A stretch of 64,000 bases of DNA from Pedobacter steynii (GCF_001721645.1 NZ_CP017141.1:124001-188000); one strand, 5' to 3'. Numbered from the stretch's first letter, positions 44,893-55,942 are shown. Made by a program: numbers and translations. Notes: generated by a model from the sequence alone, not told the origin.

Positions 44893-46794
44893 TTATTTAG
44901 CTTTTACATCAGCAGCACCATTGTTTAAAATGGTCTCTGTTACCACACTTTGTTTTCCGGATGGCGTAATCACCACTGTCTTCAAAATACGCTTTTCTCC
45001 CTTAGGAACGATTACTTTTACTCCATTAGTATACAAGTTCCCATTAATTGAAGGACGGGTAAGGTCTAATGTATAATAAATTTTCGATCCTTCTACCGGG
45101 GCTTTAAGCTCAAGGTTAAAGTTTTCTCCATTTAACACTTTCTCATTTAAACCAATTGGCGCAGGTACCCAATAATTGGTTTCGGATTTATCCAGTCTTG
45201 CCAAATGAAGCGGAAGACGTTGCTCAGAGAAGTTTTTAAGGTCTTTACGTTCCGCCTGGCTCCAGGCAATTTCCGCCAAAGAGAATACTCGTGGAATGAT
45301 CATGTATTCCACCTTTACCGGAGTCTGAATATATTCAGTCCAAAGGTTTGCCTGAACACCAATTACATATTTCTGCTGATCAGCATTCAGTTCTTTAGGC
45401 ATCGGGTCATAAGCATAAGAGCTGGTATATGGCGCAAAACCACCAATATTTGTAGGCTCATCCGGAGAATTGCTTTGCTTATGGTCAAAATACAAACCAC
45501 CTGCATTAGGCGTCATGATCACATCATGATTTTGTTTAGCAGCTGCAATACCACCTTCTGTACCTCTCCAGGACATCACGGTCGCATTAGGAGCCAAACC
45601 ACCTTCCAGGATCTCATCCCATCCGATTACAGAGCGGCCTCTTTTATTGACATGCTTTTCTATTCTTTGGATAAAATAACTCTGTAAGCCATGCTCATCC
45701 TTAAGATTTAGTTTTTTAATCAGTTTCTGACAGAATTCACTTTGTTTCCAATATTCTTTAGGGCATTCATCACCACCAATATGGATGTATTTAGAAGGGA
45801 ATAGAGCGATAACTTCATCCAATACATTTTCAAGGAATTTGAAAGTGTTATCATTAGGTACGAAGACATCATCAAATACACCAAACTGTTGTTGAACCTG
45901 TTTGCCTTTTCTGCTTCCAGACCAAGGTGTTTTCGGATCGATAAAAGTATCTCTCTCCGGAAAGCAGCTCAACTCCGGATAGGCAGCAATTGCAGCTGAA
46001 GCATGTCCTGGAAGTTCAATTTCAGGAACTACATTGATGAACCTTGCCGCCGCATAAGCCAGGACCTCTTTCACTTCATCCTGAGTATAAAAACCTTTAT
46101 ATTCTTTATTGTCAGTTCCTACCCCCGGGTGGTGCCCGATAATGGTTCCGTTTCTACTGCCTCCCACTGAAGTCAGTTTAGGATATTTTTTAATTTCCAG
46201 TCTCCATCCCTGATCGTCTGTTAAATGCCAGTGAAAATTATTCAGTTTATACTGAGACATGACATCAATGTACTTCTTAACCAAAGCAACAGGAAAGAAA
46301 TGACGGGATACATCAAGGTGTAACCCTCTGTATTTAAAACGGGGATAGTCATTAATTTCAGCAGCGGGAACCAGGATTTCATTGTTCTGTTTTTCCGGCA
46401 TCAGCTGCATGATGGACTGTACAGCGTAAAACAATCCTGCTTCCTTACCTGTAATTGTAATCTTTTTATCTGTAATATTGATTTTATAACCTTCGGCAGG
46501 CATTTGATCAGCCCCCTCCGAAGTCAGAATGATTGCTTTTTCATTTGCCGACTCAGATTTCACTTCTCTCAAAGCAAAACCGCCTTTGGTAGTGACAAAA
46601 GCATTTAGCAAATCTGCCATCCTTGAATTTTTAGGTTCATTGGATATTAAAACCACTGTTTTATCCAGTTTAAAGGTTCCACTGTTCTTCTTAACGGATA
46701 CCGGTGCAGGAATGATCCCCATATTCGGGTCACTCTGTGCAGAAGCTTCTATTGCAAGAAATGCCAACAGAACAATTGTAAATAGTTTTCTCAT
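44893..46794 (-). CDS. Beta-N-acetylhexosaminidase (GH20)
   Basis: A 633-residue exported glycosidase that removes terminal GlcNAc or GalNAc. The signal peptide ends in 'LAFLAIEASAQ'. A GH20b-like domain (about 25-150, 'GIIPAPVSVKKNSGTF') precedes the TIM barrel, which opens with 'FKYRGLHLDVSRHFFP'. The catalytic Asp-Glu pair is in 'IHIGGDECPKEYWK' near residues 338-350. A C-terminal beta-domain with 'SKIYYTLDLTRPSING' follows. The lipoprotein downstream is co-directional. It acts in the periplasm or at the surface on chitin, peptidoglycan or glycoprotein fragments. Confidence 0.93.
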   Translation of the reverse strand: MRKLFTIVLLAFLAIEASAQSDPNMGIIPAPVSVKKNSGTFKLDKTVVLISNEPKNSRMADLLNAFVTTKGGFALREVKSESANEKAIILTSEGADQMPAEGYKINITDKKITITGKEAGLFYAVQSIMQLMPEKQNNEILVPAAEINDYPRFKYRGLHLDVSRHFFPVALVKKYIDVMSQYKLNNFHWHLTDDQGWRLEIKKYPKLTSVGGSRNGTIIGHHPGVGTDNKEYKGFYTQDEVKEVLAYAAARFINVVPEIELPGHASAAIAAYPELSCFPERDTFIDPKTPWSGSRKGKQVQQQFGVFDDVFVPNDNTFKFLENVLDEVIALFPSKYIHIGGDECPKEYWKQSEFCQKLIKKLNLKDEHGLQSYFIQRIEKHVNKRGRSVIGWDEILEGGLAPNATVMSWRGTEGGIAAAKQNHDVIMTPNAGGLYFDHKQSNSPDEPTNIGGFAPYTSSYAYDPMPKELNADQQKYVIGVQANLWTEYIQTPVKVEYMIIPRVFSLAEIAWSQAERKDLKNFSEQRLPLHLARLDKSETNYWVPAPIGLNEKVLNGENFNLELKAPVEGSKIYYTLDLTRPSINGNLYTNGVKVIVPKGEKRILKTVVITPSGKQSVVTETILNNGAADVKAK

Positions 46795-46948
46795 TTGTGT
46801 GTTTTGTGTTTAATTCTTTTTTTGATCCCTGAAATTTCATCAGCCTGGTAAACAGCTGGTCATTTGCAGAAATCTGGTTAAATAATCTGGTTTGAATTAA
46901 TGCACAAGATAAAAAAAATCCGTCAAAAGATTCCCGGGGTTATTTTAC

Positions 46949-46979
46949 AAAAAAAGCGGGCTCCTTTACAGGGCCCGCT
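46949..46979 (-). terminator. Rho-independent terminator of trxB
   Basis: On the minus strand AGCGGGCCC pairs with GGAGCCCGCT around a short loop and is followed by TTTTTTTG. It lies 37 bases after the trxB stop. The rest of the 221-base gap up to the hexosaminidase start (46795-46948) shows nothing clear. Confidence 0.87.
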
Positions 46980-47015
46980 CTTTGATATCATGATATCTTA
47001 ATATCTCTATATCTC

Positions 47016-47978
47016 TTAAGATAAAGCTTTCACTTCATGTTCTTTAGCAGCCAGATAACGTTCCGCATCTAATGCAGCCATACAACCTGATCCTGCCGCA
47101 GTTACTGCCTGACGGTAGTAGTGGTCCTGAACATCACCAGCAGCGAAAACGCCTTCTACATTTGTTTTTGTAGAACCTGGAATGGTTTGCAGATAACCTG
47201 TTTCATCCATTTCCAGCCATCCTTTAAAAATATCTGTATTTGGTTTATGACCGATAGCGACAAAGAAACCTTCAACCGGGATTTCTGACTCAACACCGGT
47301 TTGGTTGTTCAATACTTTCACAGCAGTTACGTTTTTTCCATTACCAATGATTTCCTGAGTTTCGGTATGGTATACTACTTCGATGTTTGGGGTATTCAGT
47401 ACCCTGTGAACCATAGCTTTAGACGCTCTGAATTCATCTCTTCTTACCAGCATATATACTTTTCTACAAAGTTTAGCCAGATAAGTAGCTTCTTCTGCAG
47501 CGGTATCACCTGCGCCAACAATTGCAACGTCCTGTCCTTTAAAGAAGAAACCATCACATACTGCACATGCCGAAACACCAAAGCCATTATATTTCTGCTC
47601 GGAAGGCAAACCTAACCATTTTGCAGTAGCACCGGTAGAGATAATTACGGTATCAGCAGTAACGGTTTTAATATCATCCACGACTACTTTATGTGGCATA
47701 GAAGAAAAGTCTACAGAACTCACATAACCAAAACGGATATCTGTACCAAAGCGTTCAGCCTGCTTACGAAAATCTTCCATCATCTCCGGTCCCATAACTC
47801 CACCCGGATATCCCGGAAAATTATCAACATCGGTGGTTTGTGTCAATTGCCCACCCGGCTCCATACCGGTGTACATTACTGGTTTAAGGTCTGCGCGCGC
47901 TGCATAAATTGCTGCAGTATATCCTGCCGGGCCTGAACCTATAATTAAACATTGAACGTGTTCTATTTCTTGTGACAT
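47016..47978 (-). CDS. trxB: Thioredoxin reductase
   Basis: A 320-residue flavoprotein that reduces thioredoxin with NADPH. The FAD-binding motif is 'IIGSGPAGYTAAIYAARADL', the redox-active CxxC is 'CAVCDGFF' near residues 142-149, the NADPH motif is 'IVGAGDTAAEEATYLAKL', and the second FAD motif is 'GVFAAGDVQDHYYRQA'. I chose ATG 47978 over 48002 because it is the conserved start and gives a 15-base leader from the promoter. Confidence 0.96.
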   Translation of the reverse strand: MSQEIEHVQCLIIGSGPAGYTAAIYAARADLKPVMYTGMEPGGQLTQTTDVDNFPGYPGGVMGPEMMEDFRKQAERFGTDIRFGYVSSVDFSSMPHKVVVDDIKTVTADTVIISTGATAKWLGLPSEQKYNGFGVSACAVCDGFFFKGQDVAIVGAGDTAAEEATYLAKLCRKVYMLVRRDEFRASKAMVHRVLNTPNIEVVYHTETQEIIGNGKNVTAVKVLNNQTGVESEIPVEGFFVAIGHKPNTDIFKGWLEMDETGYLQTIPGSTKTNVEGVFAAGDVQDHYYRQAVTAAGSGCMAALDAERYLAAKEHEVKALS

Positions 47979-47999
47979 ATTATTCTTTCTATTATTATA

Positions 48000-48030
48000 C
48001 AAAATTACAATTTAATCCTGCTTTGAACAA
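48000..48030 (-). promoter_or_regulatory. Bacteroidota-type promoter of trxB
   Basis: On the minus strand: TTG at 48030-48028, a 20-base spacer, then TAATTTTG at 48007-48000. Both boxes match the -33/-7 consensus exactly, about 22 bases before the start codon. Confidence 0.8.
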
Positions 48031-48104
48031 GTAACAAAATGCAACAAAGCAGCATTATGATTTATTGATTATAAATCACTCCGTTACCGTATATTTTCAG
48101 AAAA

Positions 48105-49733
48105 TCAGGTTTGGATTACTCCTACGTTAAAAGGCTTTTTAATTGGCGACTGATTTGCCGCTTCTATTCCCATAGAAATCACTTTACGCGTCTCTTTCGG
48201 ATCGATTACGCCGTCTACCCATAATCTGGAAGCCGCATAATAGGGTGTCGTCTGACTATTGTACCTGTCGGTAATTTCTTTGAGCAGTTCCGCTTCTTTT
48301 TCAGGAGTAATCGTCTCCCCTTTTGATTTTAAAGAAGCTTCCTGAATCTGCAACAATACCTTTGCAGCCTGAGCACCTCCCATTACTGCAATTTTAGCAC
48401 TTGGCCATGCATAGATCAGACGGGGGTCATAAGCTTTACCACACATGGCATAATTCCCTGCACCATAGGAATTCCCCAACACAATGGTAAATTTAGGAAC
48501 CACTGAATTGGCGACTGCATTGACCATTTTGGCTCCGTCTTTAATGATTCCTCCCTGCTCCGATCTGCTACCTACCATAAATCCGGTTACGTCCTGTAAA
48601 AATACAAGTGGAATTTTCTTTTGGTTACAGTTCATAATGAAACGGGCAGCTTTATCCGCACTATCCGAGTAAATCACTCCACCGAACTGCATTTCTCCTT
48701 TTTTGGATTTCACCACTTTACGTTGATTCGCCACAATACCAACCGCCCAGCCGTCTATTCTTCCCAGTCCGCATACAATGCTCTGGCCATACAACTCTTT
48801 ATATTGTTCGAATTCGGAATTGTCTACCAGACGATGAATAATGTCCATCATATCATAAGGCTTCTCTCTGTTTTCGGGCAGGATACCATAAATTTCTTCC
48901 GGATCAAGCTTAGGCATCGCCGGCTTAATCCTATCGAAACCAGCAGATTCCGGTGCACCTAACATGCTCATGATGTTACGGATGCTATCCAGACAGGCCT
49001 GGTCATTGGGATGTTTATAATCCGTTACTCCTGAAATCTCACAGTGTGTCGTAGCACCTCCAAGAGCTTCATTGTCTATATCCTCACCTATAGCTGATTT
49101 CACCAGGTATGAGCCCGCAAGAAACACAGAACCCGTACCATCTACAATCATGGCTTCATCACTCATGATTGGCAAATAAGCTCCTCCTGCTACACAAGAC
49201 CCCATGATTGCAGAAATCTGCACGATTCCATCAGCAGACATCAATGCATTATTTCTGAACATCCTTCCGAAATGTTCTTTATCTGGAAAAATTTCATCCT
49301 GCATGGGCAGGTAAACCCCGGCACTGTCTACCAGATAGATTACGGGCAAGCGATTTTCCATCGCTATTTCCTGTGCCCTTAAATTCTTTTTGGCAGTCAT
49401 AGGAAACCAGGCTCCCGCCTTAACGGTAGCATCATTTGCGACGATCATGCATTGTCTGCCGGAAACATAACCAATCCCACAGACTACCCCCGCAGAAGGA
49501 CAGCCTCCCTGTTCAGCGTACATACCATCTGCGGCTAAGGCGCCTATTTCCAGAAACTCACTTTCTTTATCAATTAAATAGGCGATGCGTTCACGTGCCA
49601 GCAACTTTCCTTTTTCCTTTTGCTTCGCAGCACTCTTCTCTCCTCCACCCTGATATATCTTTTTAAGTCTTGTCTTTAATTCGTAAACGGACTGTTTATT
49701 CAAGTCTTCGTTTTTATTGAACTCTATATTCAT
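48105..49733 (-). CDS. Acyl-CoA carboxylase carboxyltransferase (beta) subunit
   Basis: A 542-residue carboxyltransferase that moves CO2 from carboxybiotin to an acyl-CoA. Carboxyltransferase motifs are 'GKLLARERIAYLIDKESEFL', 'LVDSAGVYLPMQDEIFPDKE', 'GSCVAGGAYLPIMSDE' and 'GNSYGAGNYAMCGKAYDPR'. The two oxyanion-hole segments of the family are present. The sequence is closest in style to methylcrotonyl-CoA carboxylase beta (leucine degradation) but propionyl-CoA carboxylase cannot be excluded. No biotin carboxylase subunit gene is in the window. Confidence 0.88.
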   Translation of the reverse strand: MNIEFNKNEDLNKQSVYELKTRLKKIYQGGGEKSAAKQKEKGKLLARERIAYLIDKESEFLEIGALAADGMYAEQGGCPSAGVVCGIGYVSGRQCMIVANDATVKAGAWFPMTAKKNLRAQEIAMENRLPVIYLVDSAGVYLPMQDEIFPDKEHFGRMFRNNALMSADGIVQISAIMGSCVAGGAYLPIMSDEAMIVDGTGSVFLAGSYLVKSAIGEDIDNEALGGATTHCEISGVTDYKHPNDQACLDSIRNIMSMLGAPESAGFDRIKPAMPKLDPEEIYGILPENREKPYDMMDIIHRLVDNSEFEQYKELYGQSIVCGLGRIDGWAVGIVANQRKVVKSKKGEMQFGGVIYSDSADKAARFIMNCNQKKIPLVFLQDVTGFMVGSRSEQGGIIKDGAKMVNAVANSVVPKFTIVLGNSYGAGNYAMCGKAYDPRLIYAWPSAKIAVMGGAQAAKVLLQIQEASLKSKGETITPEKEAELLKEITDRYNSQTTPYYAASRLWVDGVIDPKETRKVISMGIEAANQSPIKKPFNVGVIQT

Positions 49734-49861
49734 TGGGGCAAGTTAAATCTATTTTCCAATGAAACAAAAGTCCGTTTCGGGCTTTGGTATAAAGCTTCCA
49801 TTTGTATTGCATTTCGTTGTAAATTTATTACAAATAGAATATACATCCGGGGTATTAAGGA

Positions 49862-50125
49862 TCAGAAAGAGTCTTCAGGCGGATGTTTGGCAACCCGAAT
49901 CTCAGGAGTATATAAGTCGGAGAACTCTTCCAGAAACTCTTTAAGTTCACTATAACAGGTCAATACCCTAAGCCTTTCCTCCCGATCAACCTTAAGCGAT
50001 ACCTGTAGCGCCCAGCCTCTGTAAAGGATATAAAGCAGGTCGATGAGTTCATCAAATGAATGCTCTTTGAAAAACGAATGAACCAATAGCTGAAGCCTTT
50101 CCCGTTTACTGTTTTCCGTATCCAT
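49862..50125 (-). CDS. Small protein of unknown function
   Basis: An 87-residue soluble, charged, helical protein ('FDELIDLLYILYRGWALQVS', 'YSELKEFLEEFSDLYTPE'). It has no signal peptide or known motif. Its start is 1 base from the end of the next small gene on the same strand, so they may be a pair. Short ORFs of this kind can be spurious; the tight spacing slightly supports it being real. Confidence 0.45.
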   Translation of the reverse strand: MDTENSKRERLQLLVHSFFKEHSFDELIDLLYILYRGWALQVSLKVDREERLRVLTCYSELKEFLEEFSDLYTPEIRVAKHPPEDSF

Positions 50126-50126
50126 T

Positions 50127-50345
50127 TTATTGCTCCTTTCTTTTTAAAAGATCAAAATGAGATTTATCTTTTTTAAATTTACCAGCACATTTTTTATACT
50201 TTCTCCCGATCACTCCTATATATTTAGCCCTCCCGATAAAATGTCCTTTCAATACAGGTCTGTTCCGGAAGGAAAAAACGTGCATAGGCTTTGCAGAAAG
50301 ATCACAGCATAGCAAAGCCATACCAAACAACAACATCTTTTTCAT
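50127..50345 (-). CDS. Small basic exported protein of unknown function
   Basis: A 72-residue ORF with a probable signal peptide ('KKMLLFGMALLCCDLSAKP') and a very basic mature part ('RAKYIGVIGRKYKKCAGKFK'). I know no family for it. It is adjacent to the 87-residue ORF. Confidence 0.4.
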   Translation of the reverse strand: MKKMLLFGMALLCCDLSAKPMHVFSFRNRPVLKGHFIGRAKYIGVIGRKYKKCAGKFKKDKSHFDLLKRKEQ

Positions 50346-50410
50346 ATTGAAATTTAATTAAACCATTATAAATTGGTGGAGCTCGTCATTAGAGCGTTCG
50401 AATATATGAG

Positions 50411-50430
50411 CTGTCTATCCCCATAGACAG
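50411..50430. other. Perfect 8-bp hairpin in a gene-free gap
   Basis: CTGTCTAT, four C's, then ATAGACAG form a perfect short stem-loop in the 204-base gap (50346-50549) upstream of the small exported gene. The surrounding DNA is AT-rich with many TATA repeats and no recognisable consensus promoter. It could be an operator or the stem of a leader RNA. Confidence 0.35.
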
Positions 50431-50549
50431 TAGATACGATATATCCCTTATTACCCTATATAACCGAATCTATATATTTTAGGTGATAAGGTGGTAATAA
50501 TCTGTTCATTAATTTGATAACGATTTATTCGACATCAAACCGCTCCTGG

Positions 50550-51245
50550 TTAAGGCAGCAAATCAATATACCAGTAACCCGCAGGCTTTTCTGATGTGCT
50601 TAGCGGAGATGGGAAGGTTTTAAACACCTTTTCTCCTAAAGTAAAAGGTAAGGGCGACTTAAATATTGGCCCGTCAAATACAAAAGTGTGGAACTCTCCG
50701 TTCTCTCCGCAGGGATCAATCCCTGGAGGAAGGTCGTCAATAAAGTGCTCATCGATCACCCTTCCACAGAAGTCTTCCAGTCCTTCCTGCGTGCAAACAA
50801 TCACCGTTTTATACCCCAATGCAATAAATTCCCGGATAATGGCTTTGGTATCCTGTTTCCATAGCGGAAAGACTGCTTTCAAACCGACTTCTTGCAGTTT
50901 GGCTTCGCGATAATTTTTCAGGTCTTCCAGAAAAATATCCCCAAAAATTGAATGCGTGATCCCCTCCTTTTTCAATTGGGTTAAATGGCCATGCATGCTA
51001 TTTTCATAATCTTCCATCTTTGGAGATTCCGGTAATCGGATCTGGTACAATGGAATTCCAATATTTTTCGCCTGTTTTACGAGCAATTCTTCTCTGACCC
51101 CGTGCATACTAATCCGGTTAAAAGCTTCATTTACGGTAGTCAGTAAATACCGGACTTCAAAACGTTCGTCGGCTAAAATATGATGCAGGGCCAGGCAACT
51201 GTCTTTACCCCCACTCCAGTTGAAAAGGCTGATCTCTTTACTCAT
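50550..51245 (-). CDS. Diphthine-ammonia ligase-like PP-loop protein
   Basis: A 231-residue member of the adenine-nucleotide alpha-hydrolase (PP-loop) superfamily. The ATP-binding P-loop is 'LFNWSGGKDSCLALHHIL' near the N-terminus, with 'ISMHGVREELLVKQAKNIGI' typical of the DPH6-like family. Eukaryotic DPH6 amidates diphthine on EF2, but bacteria have no diphthamide, so the substrate is some other compound. Confidence 0.82.
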   Translation of the reverse strand: MSKEISLFNWSGGKDSCLALHHILADERFEVRYLLTTVNEAFNRISMHGVREELLVKQAKNIGIPLYQIRLPESPKMEDYENSMHGHLTQLKKEGITHSIFGDIFLEDLKNYREAKLQEVGLKAVFPLWKQDTKAIIREFIALGYKTVIVCTQEGLEDFCGRVIDEHFIDDLPPGIDPCGENGEFHTFVFDGPIFKSPLPFTLGEKVFKTFPSPLSTSEKPAGYWYIDLLP

Positions 51246-51328
51246 GATGGTACAATATTACAAGATCTTTTCTTAGTTCCGAATAGAGCGGAACACTATT
51301 TCGGCATGATTATCGTTCTTTTAGACGT

Positions 51329-52042
51329 ATGAGAATAAAACTGGTCTTATTTTTTTTAGCTTGTCAGACGGCTGTTTATGCACAAAACTTTAAGTACCCG
51401 ACGCTTCCAAATCAGGGGAAATCCTTGTCTGCATTAATTCCGGCCAACTGGAAAATTTTAGATTCCATTTCCGGGGACCTGAACCACGATCAATTGAATG
51501 ACTTTGCCTTTATCATGGAATACCATAAGGAAATCCGCGAAAGCCGGGCTTATGGAGACAATACCACAGAGATTATTACGGAAATCCAAAAGCCGAGAAT
51601 CCTGGCTGTTTACTTTAAACGGGCAGATGGAGCAGGTTACCAGATCGGTGTACAAAATAACAATTTCATTCTCCGCTCGGCAGAGGGTGGTGCTATGGGC
51701 GATCCATTACGACCATTAAAAATTGATTCCAATAAACTTGTTTTATCCTTTGAAGGGGGTGGCGACTGGCGCTGGAAGCTGAACTATACCTTCCGATACC
51801 AAGATAAAAACTGGTTTCTGGAAAAAGCAGGCAACCAGTATTACAATGAGACTTCGGGAGAGATGACCAATAAAAAATATGATTTCATCCTGAAAAAAAG
51901 ATTGGTCACTACCGGAAAAACCCACAACAGAGATGCGGCCAATGAAACGGTGTCTCAGGATTTTCCGCTAAAAAACCTGCGTACCTTTCATAGCTTCAAA
52001 AAGCCCTGGACCTGGGAAATAGGTCCGGACGAATTCTTATAA
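51329..52042 (+). CDS. Secreted protein of unknown function
   Basis: A 237-residue protein with a signal peptide ('MRIKLVLFFLACQTAVYAQ'). The mature part has 'DSISGDLNHDQLNDFAFIME', an Asp-rich FG-GAP-like loop, and beta-rich sequence ('LVLSFEGGGDWRWKLNYTF'). I recognise no family. It shares the style of the lipoprotein at 44249-44872. Its stop lies 1 base from the end of the convergent LOG-family gene. Confidence 0.7.
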   Translation: MRIKLVLFFLACQTAVYAQNFKYPTLPNQGKSLSALIPANWKILDSISGDLNHDQLNDFAFIMEYHKEIRESRAYGDNTTEIITEIQKPRILAVYFKRADGAGYQIGVQNNNFILRSAEGGAMGDPLRPLKIDSNKLVLSFEGGGDWRWKLNYTFRYQDKNWFLEKAGNQYYNETSGEMTNKKYDFILKKRLVTTGKTHNRDAANETVSQDFPLKNLRTFHSFKKPWTWEIGPDEFL

Positions 52043-52043
52043 C

Positions 52044-52628
52044 TTAGCTCAGGTTCCGGTCTTTAAACCATTTATCGTCGGGAAGGGCATCAAATTTCAT
52101 CATCTTTTCTACCAGAATTTTCGGATCAGCTTCGTTAAATACCAGATCTCTGTTGCTTTGCTTCAGAAACTGATGTTGCACCATCACATCCATCTGTGCA
52201 AAAAGATGATCGTAGAAACCACCTATATTCAATACGCCGATTGGTTTAGCATGCAAACCGAGCTGCAACCAGGTCAGCACTTCAAAGAACTCTTCTAAAG
52301 TTCCGAAGCCTCCGGGCAGGATGATGAAACCGTCCGCCAGATCTGCCATTTGTTGTTTACGCTGATGCATATTTTCAGTGATGATCATTTCTGAAAGCCC
52401 GGTATGACCTACTTCTTTATCCATCAGAAACTGAGGAATCACCCCGGTTACCAAGCCATTACGGCTTAAAATCTCATCCGCAATTACACCCATTACCCCC
52501 ACGCTTCCGCCACCATACACCAGGCGGATCTCATGGTTAGTAAGCGTCTCAGCAAGATTTTCGATAGCGGCTAATAAAACCGGATCGCCATTAAAGTTTG
52601 CACCACAGTAAACACCTATAGATTTCAT
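52044..52628 (-). CDS. LOG family protein (cytokinin-riboside-monophosphate hydrolase-like)
   Basis: A 194-residue Rossmann-like protein. 'IGVYCGANFNGDP' opens the fold, 'YGGGSVGVMGVIADEIL' follows, and the catalytic 'LPGGFGTLEEFFEVLTW' is near residues 103-119 (PGGxGTxxE). LOG proteins cleave nucleoside 5'-monophosphates to base and ribose 5-phosphate. The bacterial role may be nucleotide salvage. It is downstream of guaB on the same strand, separated by a palindrome. Confidence 0.9.
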   Translation of the reverse strand: MKSIGVYCGANFNGDPVLLAAIENLAETLTNHEIRLVYGGGSVGVMGVIADEILSRNGLVTGVIPQFLMDKEVGHTGLSEMIITENMHQRKQQMADLADGFIILPGGFGTLEEFFEVLTWLQLGLHAKPIGVLNIGGFYDHLFAQMDVMVQHQFLKQSNRDLVFNEADPKILVEKMMKFDALPDDKWFKDRNLS

Positions 52629-52643
52629 AAAAGGTTGAAATAA

Positions 52644-52669
52644 GAAAGGGTTTCCATGGAAACCCTTTC
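52644..52669 (-). terminator. 26-bp palindrome, probable terminator of guaB
   Basis: GAAAGGGTTTCCA (52644-52656) is the exact reverse complement of 52657-52669, making a perfect palindrome without a loop base. On the minus strand it lies 26 bases after the guaB stop. The downstream T-run is weak (TTATTTC), so termination may be partial, allowing read-through to the LOG gene. Confidence 0.6.
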
Positions 52670-52694
52670 GGTAATAATAATATCTGGATTTAAA

Positions 52695-54239
<1,545 letters not shown>

Positions 54240-54308
54240 TCAGAATATGGCCGGTTTGAGTTAAAAGATTACACTAAGATTAAGATTCCTTAATCCAGGC
54301 TGAAGGGC

Positions 54309-54755
54309 CTAATAAGTTAGCATCTGCCGCAGATGATGTTCCATATGGGCAACATAATCGATGAACAGCCATCTTATAGTTTGGGCTGTTTCTCCCCCAT
54401 TGAAACAAGTTCTGTTTAAATTTTCAGGGTCCATATTCCGGATCAGTGCAAGGATATGACGGTTATAGGTTTCCCAGAACAAAATCAGTTGTTTGCTGTC
54501 CAGCAAATTGTAATGACTATAGGTATTCCAGGAGTTCTGATCATAAACGATTACCGGTACCTGTTCGAACTGTGCTCTTACAAATCTTTGGTGGTTATTT
54601 GTTGCACTGTCAATGAGGTGTCCAAGCATCTCTTTATTACTCCATTTTCCGGGAGCAGGTTTATGCTTAAACTCTGCTTCAGCGCTATTTCTTAATAAGG
54701 ATGGGATGGTATCACAAAGATACTGCAAACGTGTGGTGCTTTCCTGAACTGACAT
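54309..54755 (-). CDS. DinB family protein
   Basis: A 148-residue four-helix DinB/YfiT-like protein. Putative metal-binding His residues are in 'MLGHLIDSATNNHQRF' and 'YVAHMEHHLRQML', matching the three-His pattern of the superfamily. These are often thiol-dependent transferases or stress proteins with no defined role. I start at 54755 because the ORF extension to 54782 adds only a hydrophobic stretch with no signal-peptide logic. Confidence 0.85.
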   Translation of the reverse strand: MSVQESTTRLQYLCDTIPSLLRNSAEAEFKHKPAPGKWSNKEMLGHLIDSATNNHQRFVRAQFEQVPVIVYDQNSWNTYSHYNLLDSKQLILFWETYNRHILALIRNMDPENLNRTCFNGGETAQTIRWLFIDYVAHMEHHLRQMLTY

Positions 54756-54780
54756 AAAGCAAATATAAGATAAGAAAATC

Positions 54781-54836
54781 AAAAAACGCCATGTGGCCTA
54801 TACAACGGGGGGATACTTGCATAGACCAACATGACG
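54781..54836 (-). terminator. Terminator of the receptor/lipoprotein block
   Basis: On the minus strand an imperfect stem (CGTCATGTTGGTCTAT with ATAGGCCACATGGCG) around a 15-20-base loop is followed by TTTTTTGATTTT. It lies 32 bases after the last lipoprotein gene. Confidence 0.75.
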
Positions 54837-54868
54837 AAACGAGAACAGATTTTAAAATTATCTGTATT

Positions 54869-55942
54869 TTATTTAAAGTAAGGAGCGATGTCTTTCATGG
54901 TAGGACGAATGATGGTACCATCCCAATCATCTGGTATAATTTGATCTCCCAGAATAAAAACGGCAGCTCCTCCGGCGGTAAAGGTGATATTACCGGCAAA
55001 GAAACCACTTTCCGGTCTGGCAGGTGGAAATTCATTCGTCATGTCATAAGGAAGTTCTGTTAATGTCCCTCTTTTCACAATTCGGAACGAGTATACGTTC
55101 AGGTTAGGTGCTCCGGAGTCGGGCAAAGGGGGCAATTCTATATTTTTACTAAAAGAGCCATCAGCTGGCAACTCAATTCTCAATGTTGTTGCTGTAAATT
55201 CAAAAGGTCTCATTCCGGTAGAGGCACCTTTATAAAAGATCAAATCTATCGGCCCCAGAAAAACCCCTACTTTATTTGTAAATGAAGCATTTACAATCAT
55301 ATTCGCAGGATTAGTTGGTACAGCAAGATCTATCTTATCAAATATTTTTGTCCCGTCATAAAAAAAGGTCAAAGACGCAGCTGATTGTGCACCTATAATT
55401 TCTTTATCCATTAACGGTACTGTTGTTCCTTTTTTACGTATTTGTAATGTTCTTTTCTGGTCTGCTTCGATACCAATGCTCAATACAGAATTGATGACAT
55501 CGCTACCGGATTCCAACACCTGACCATCCATCACAAACTCCAGCTCTTCTGCTCCTGAGTATCCTTTGATACTTAAAGCAACGACTTTGCTGAATATTTT
55601 ATCACCATCAAAATAATAGGTTATATTTTGCAGTTTTTCTGCTGCTGAAATCATTCTTTTACTTAGAATTGCTTCCTTCCCTTTACTGCGGATTTGCAAT
55701 TCGGCACCTTCGCCTTTCACGATTACCTTAACATTGAGATCTCCATTACTTTTAGTTGTCTGTCCAATTACTTTTCCATCTTTCAGGAATTCAAGTGTGT
55801 CTGTTAAAGTCGTTCCTTTAATAGACAGGTCAATTACGTTGGGTGGACTTTCTACAGCCAGTTCCTGTTTTTTACAACCAAACATCAATAGGAACATCAT
55901 TCCCAGACAAGAACAGAAGATAATTTGTATGTTTTTTTTCAT
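54869..55942 (-). CDS. Lipoprotein with tandem repeated domains
   Basis: A 357-residue lipoprotein. The signal peptide ends in 'MFLLMFGCKK' (lipobox Cys22). Two related segments follow: 'VIDLSIKGTTLTDTLEFLKD' ending in 'NITYYFDGDKIFSKVV', and 'VVALSIKGYSGAEELEFVMD' ending in 'SLTFFYDGTKIFDKID'. A distinct C-terminal beta-rich domain begins near residue 215. It is probably surface-exposed and works with the TonB receptor upstream. It lies 68 bases after the beta-helix lipoprotein, with a terminator in between, so its expression may be partly separate. No known family is recognised. Confidence 0.72.
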   Translation of the reverse strand: MKKNIQIIFCSCLGMMFLLMFGCKKQELAVESPPNVIDLSIKGTTLTDTLEFLKDGKVIGQTTKSNGDLNVKVIVKGEGAELQIRSKGKEAILSKRMISAAEKLQNITYYFDGDKIFSKVVALSIKGYSGAEELEFVMDGQVLESGSDVINSVLSIGIEADQKRTLQIRKKGTTVPLMDKEIIGAQSAASLTFFYDGTKIFDKIDLAVPTNPANMIVNASFTNKVGVFLGPIDLIFYKGASTGMRPFEFTATTLRIELPADGSFSKNIELPPLPDSGAPNLNVYSFRIVKRGTLTELPYDMTNEFPPARPESGFFAGNITFTAGGAAVFILGDQIIPDDWDGTIIRPTMKDIAPYFK

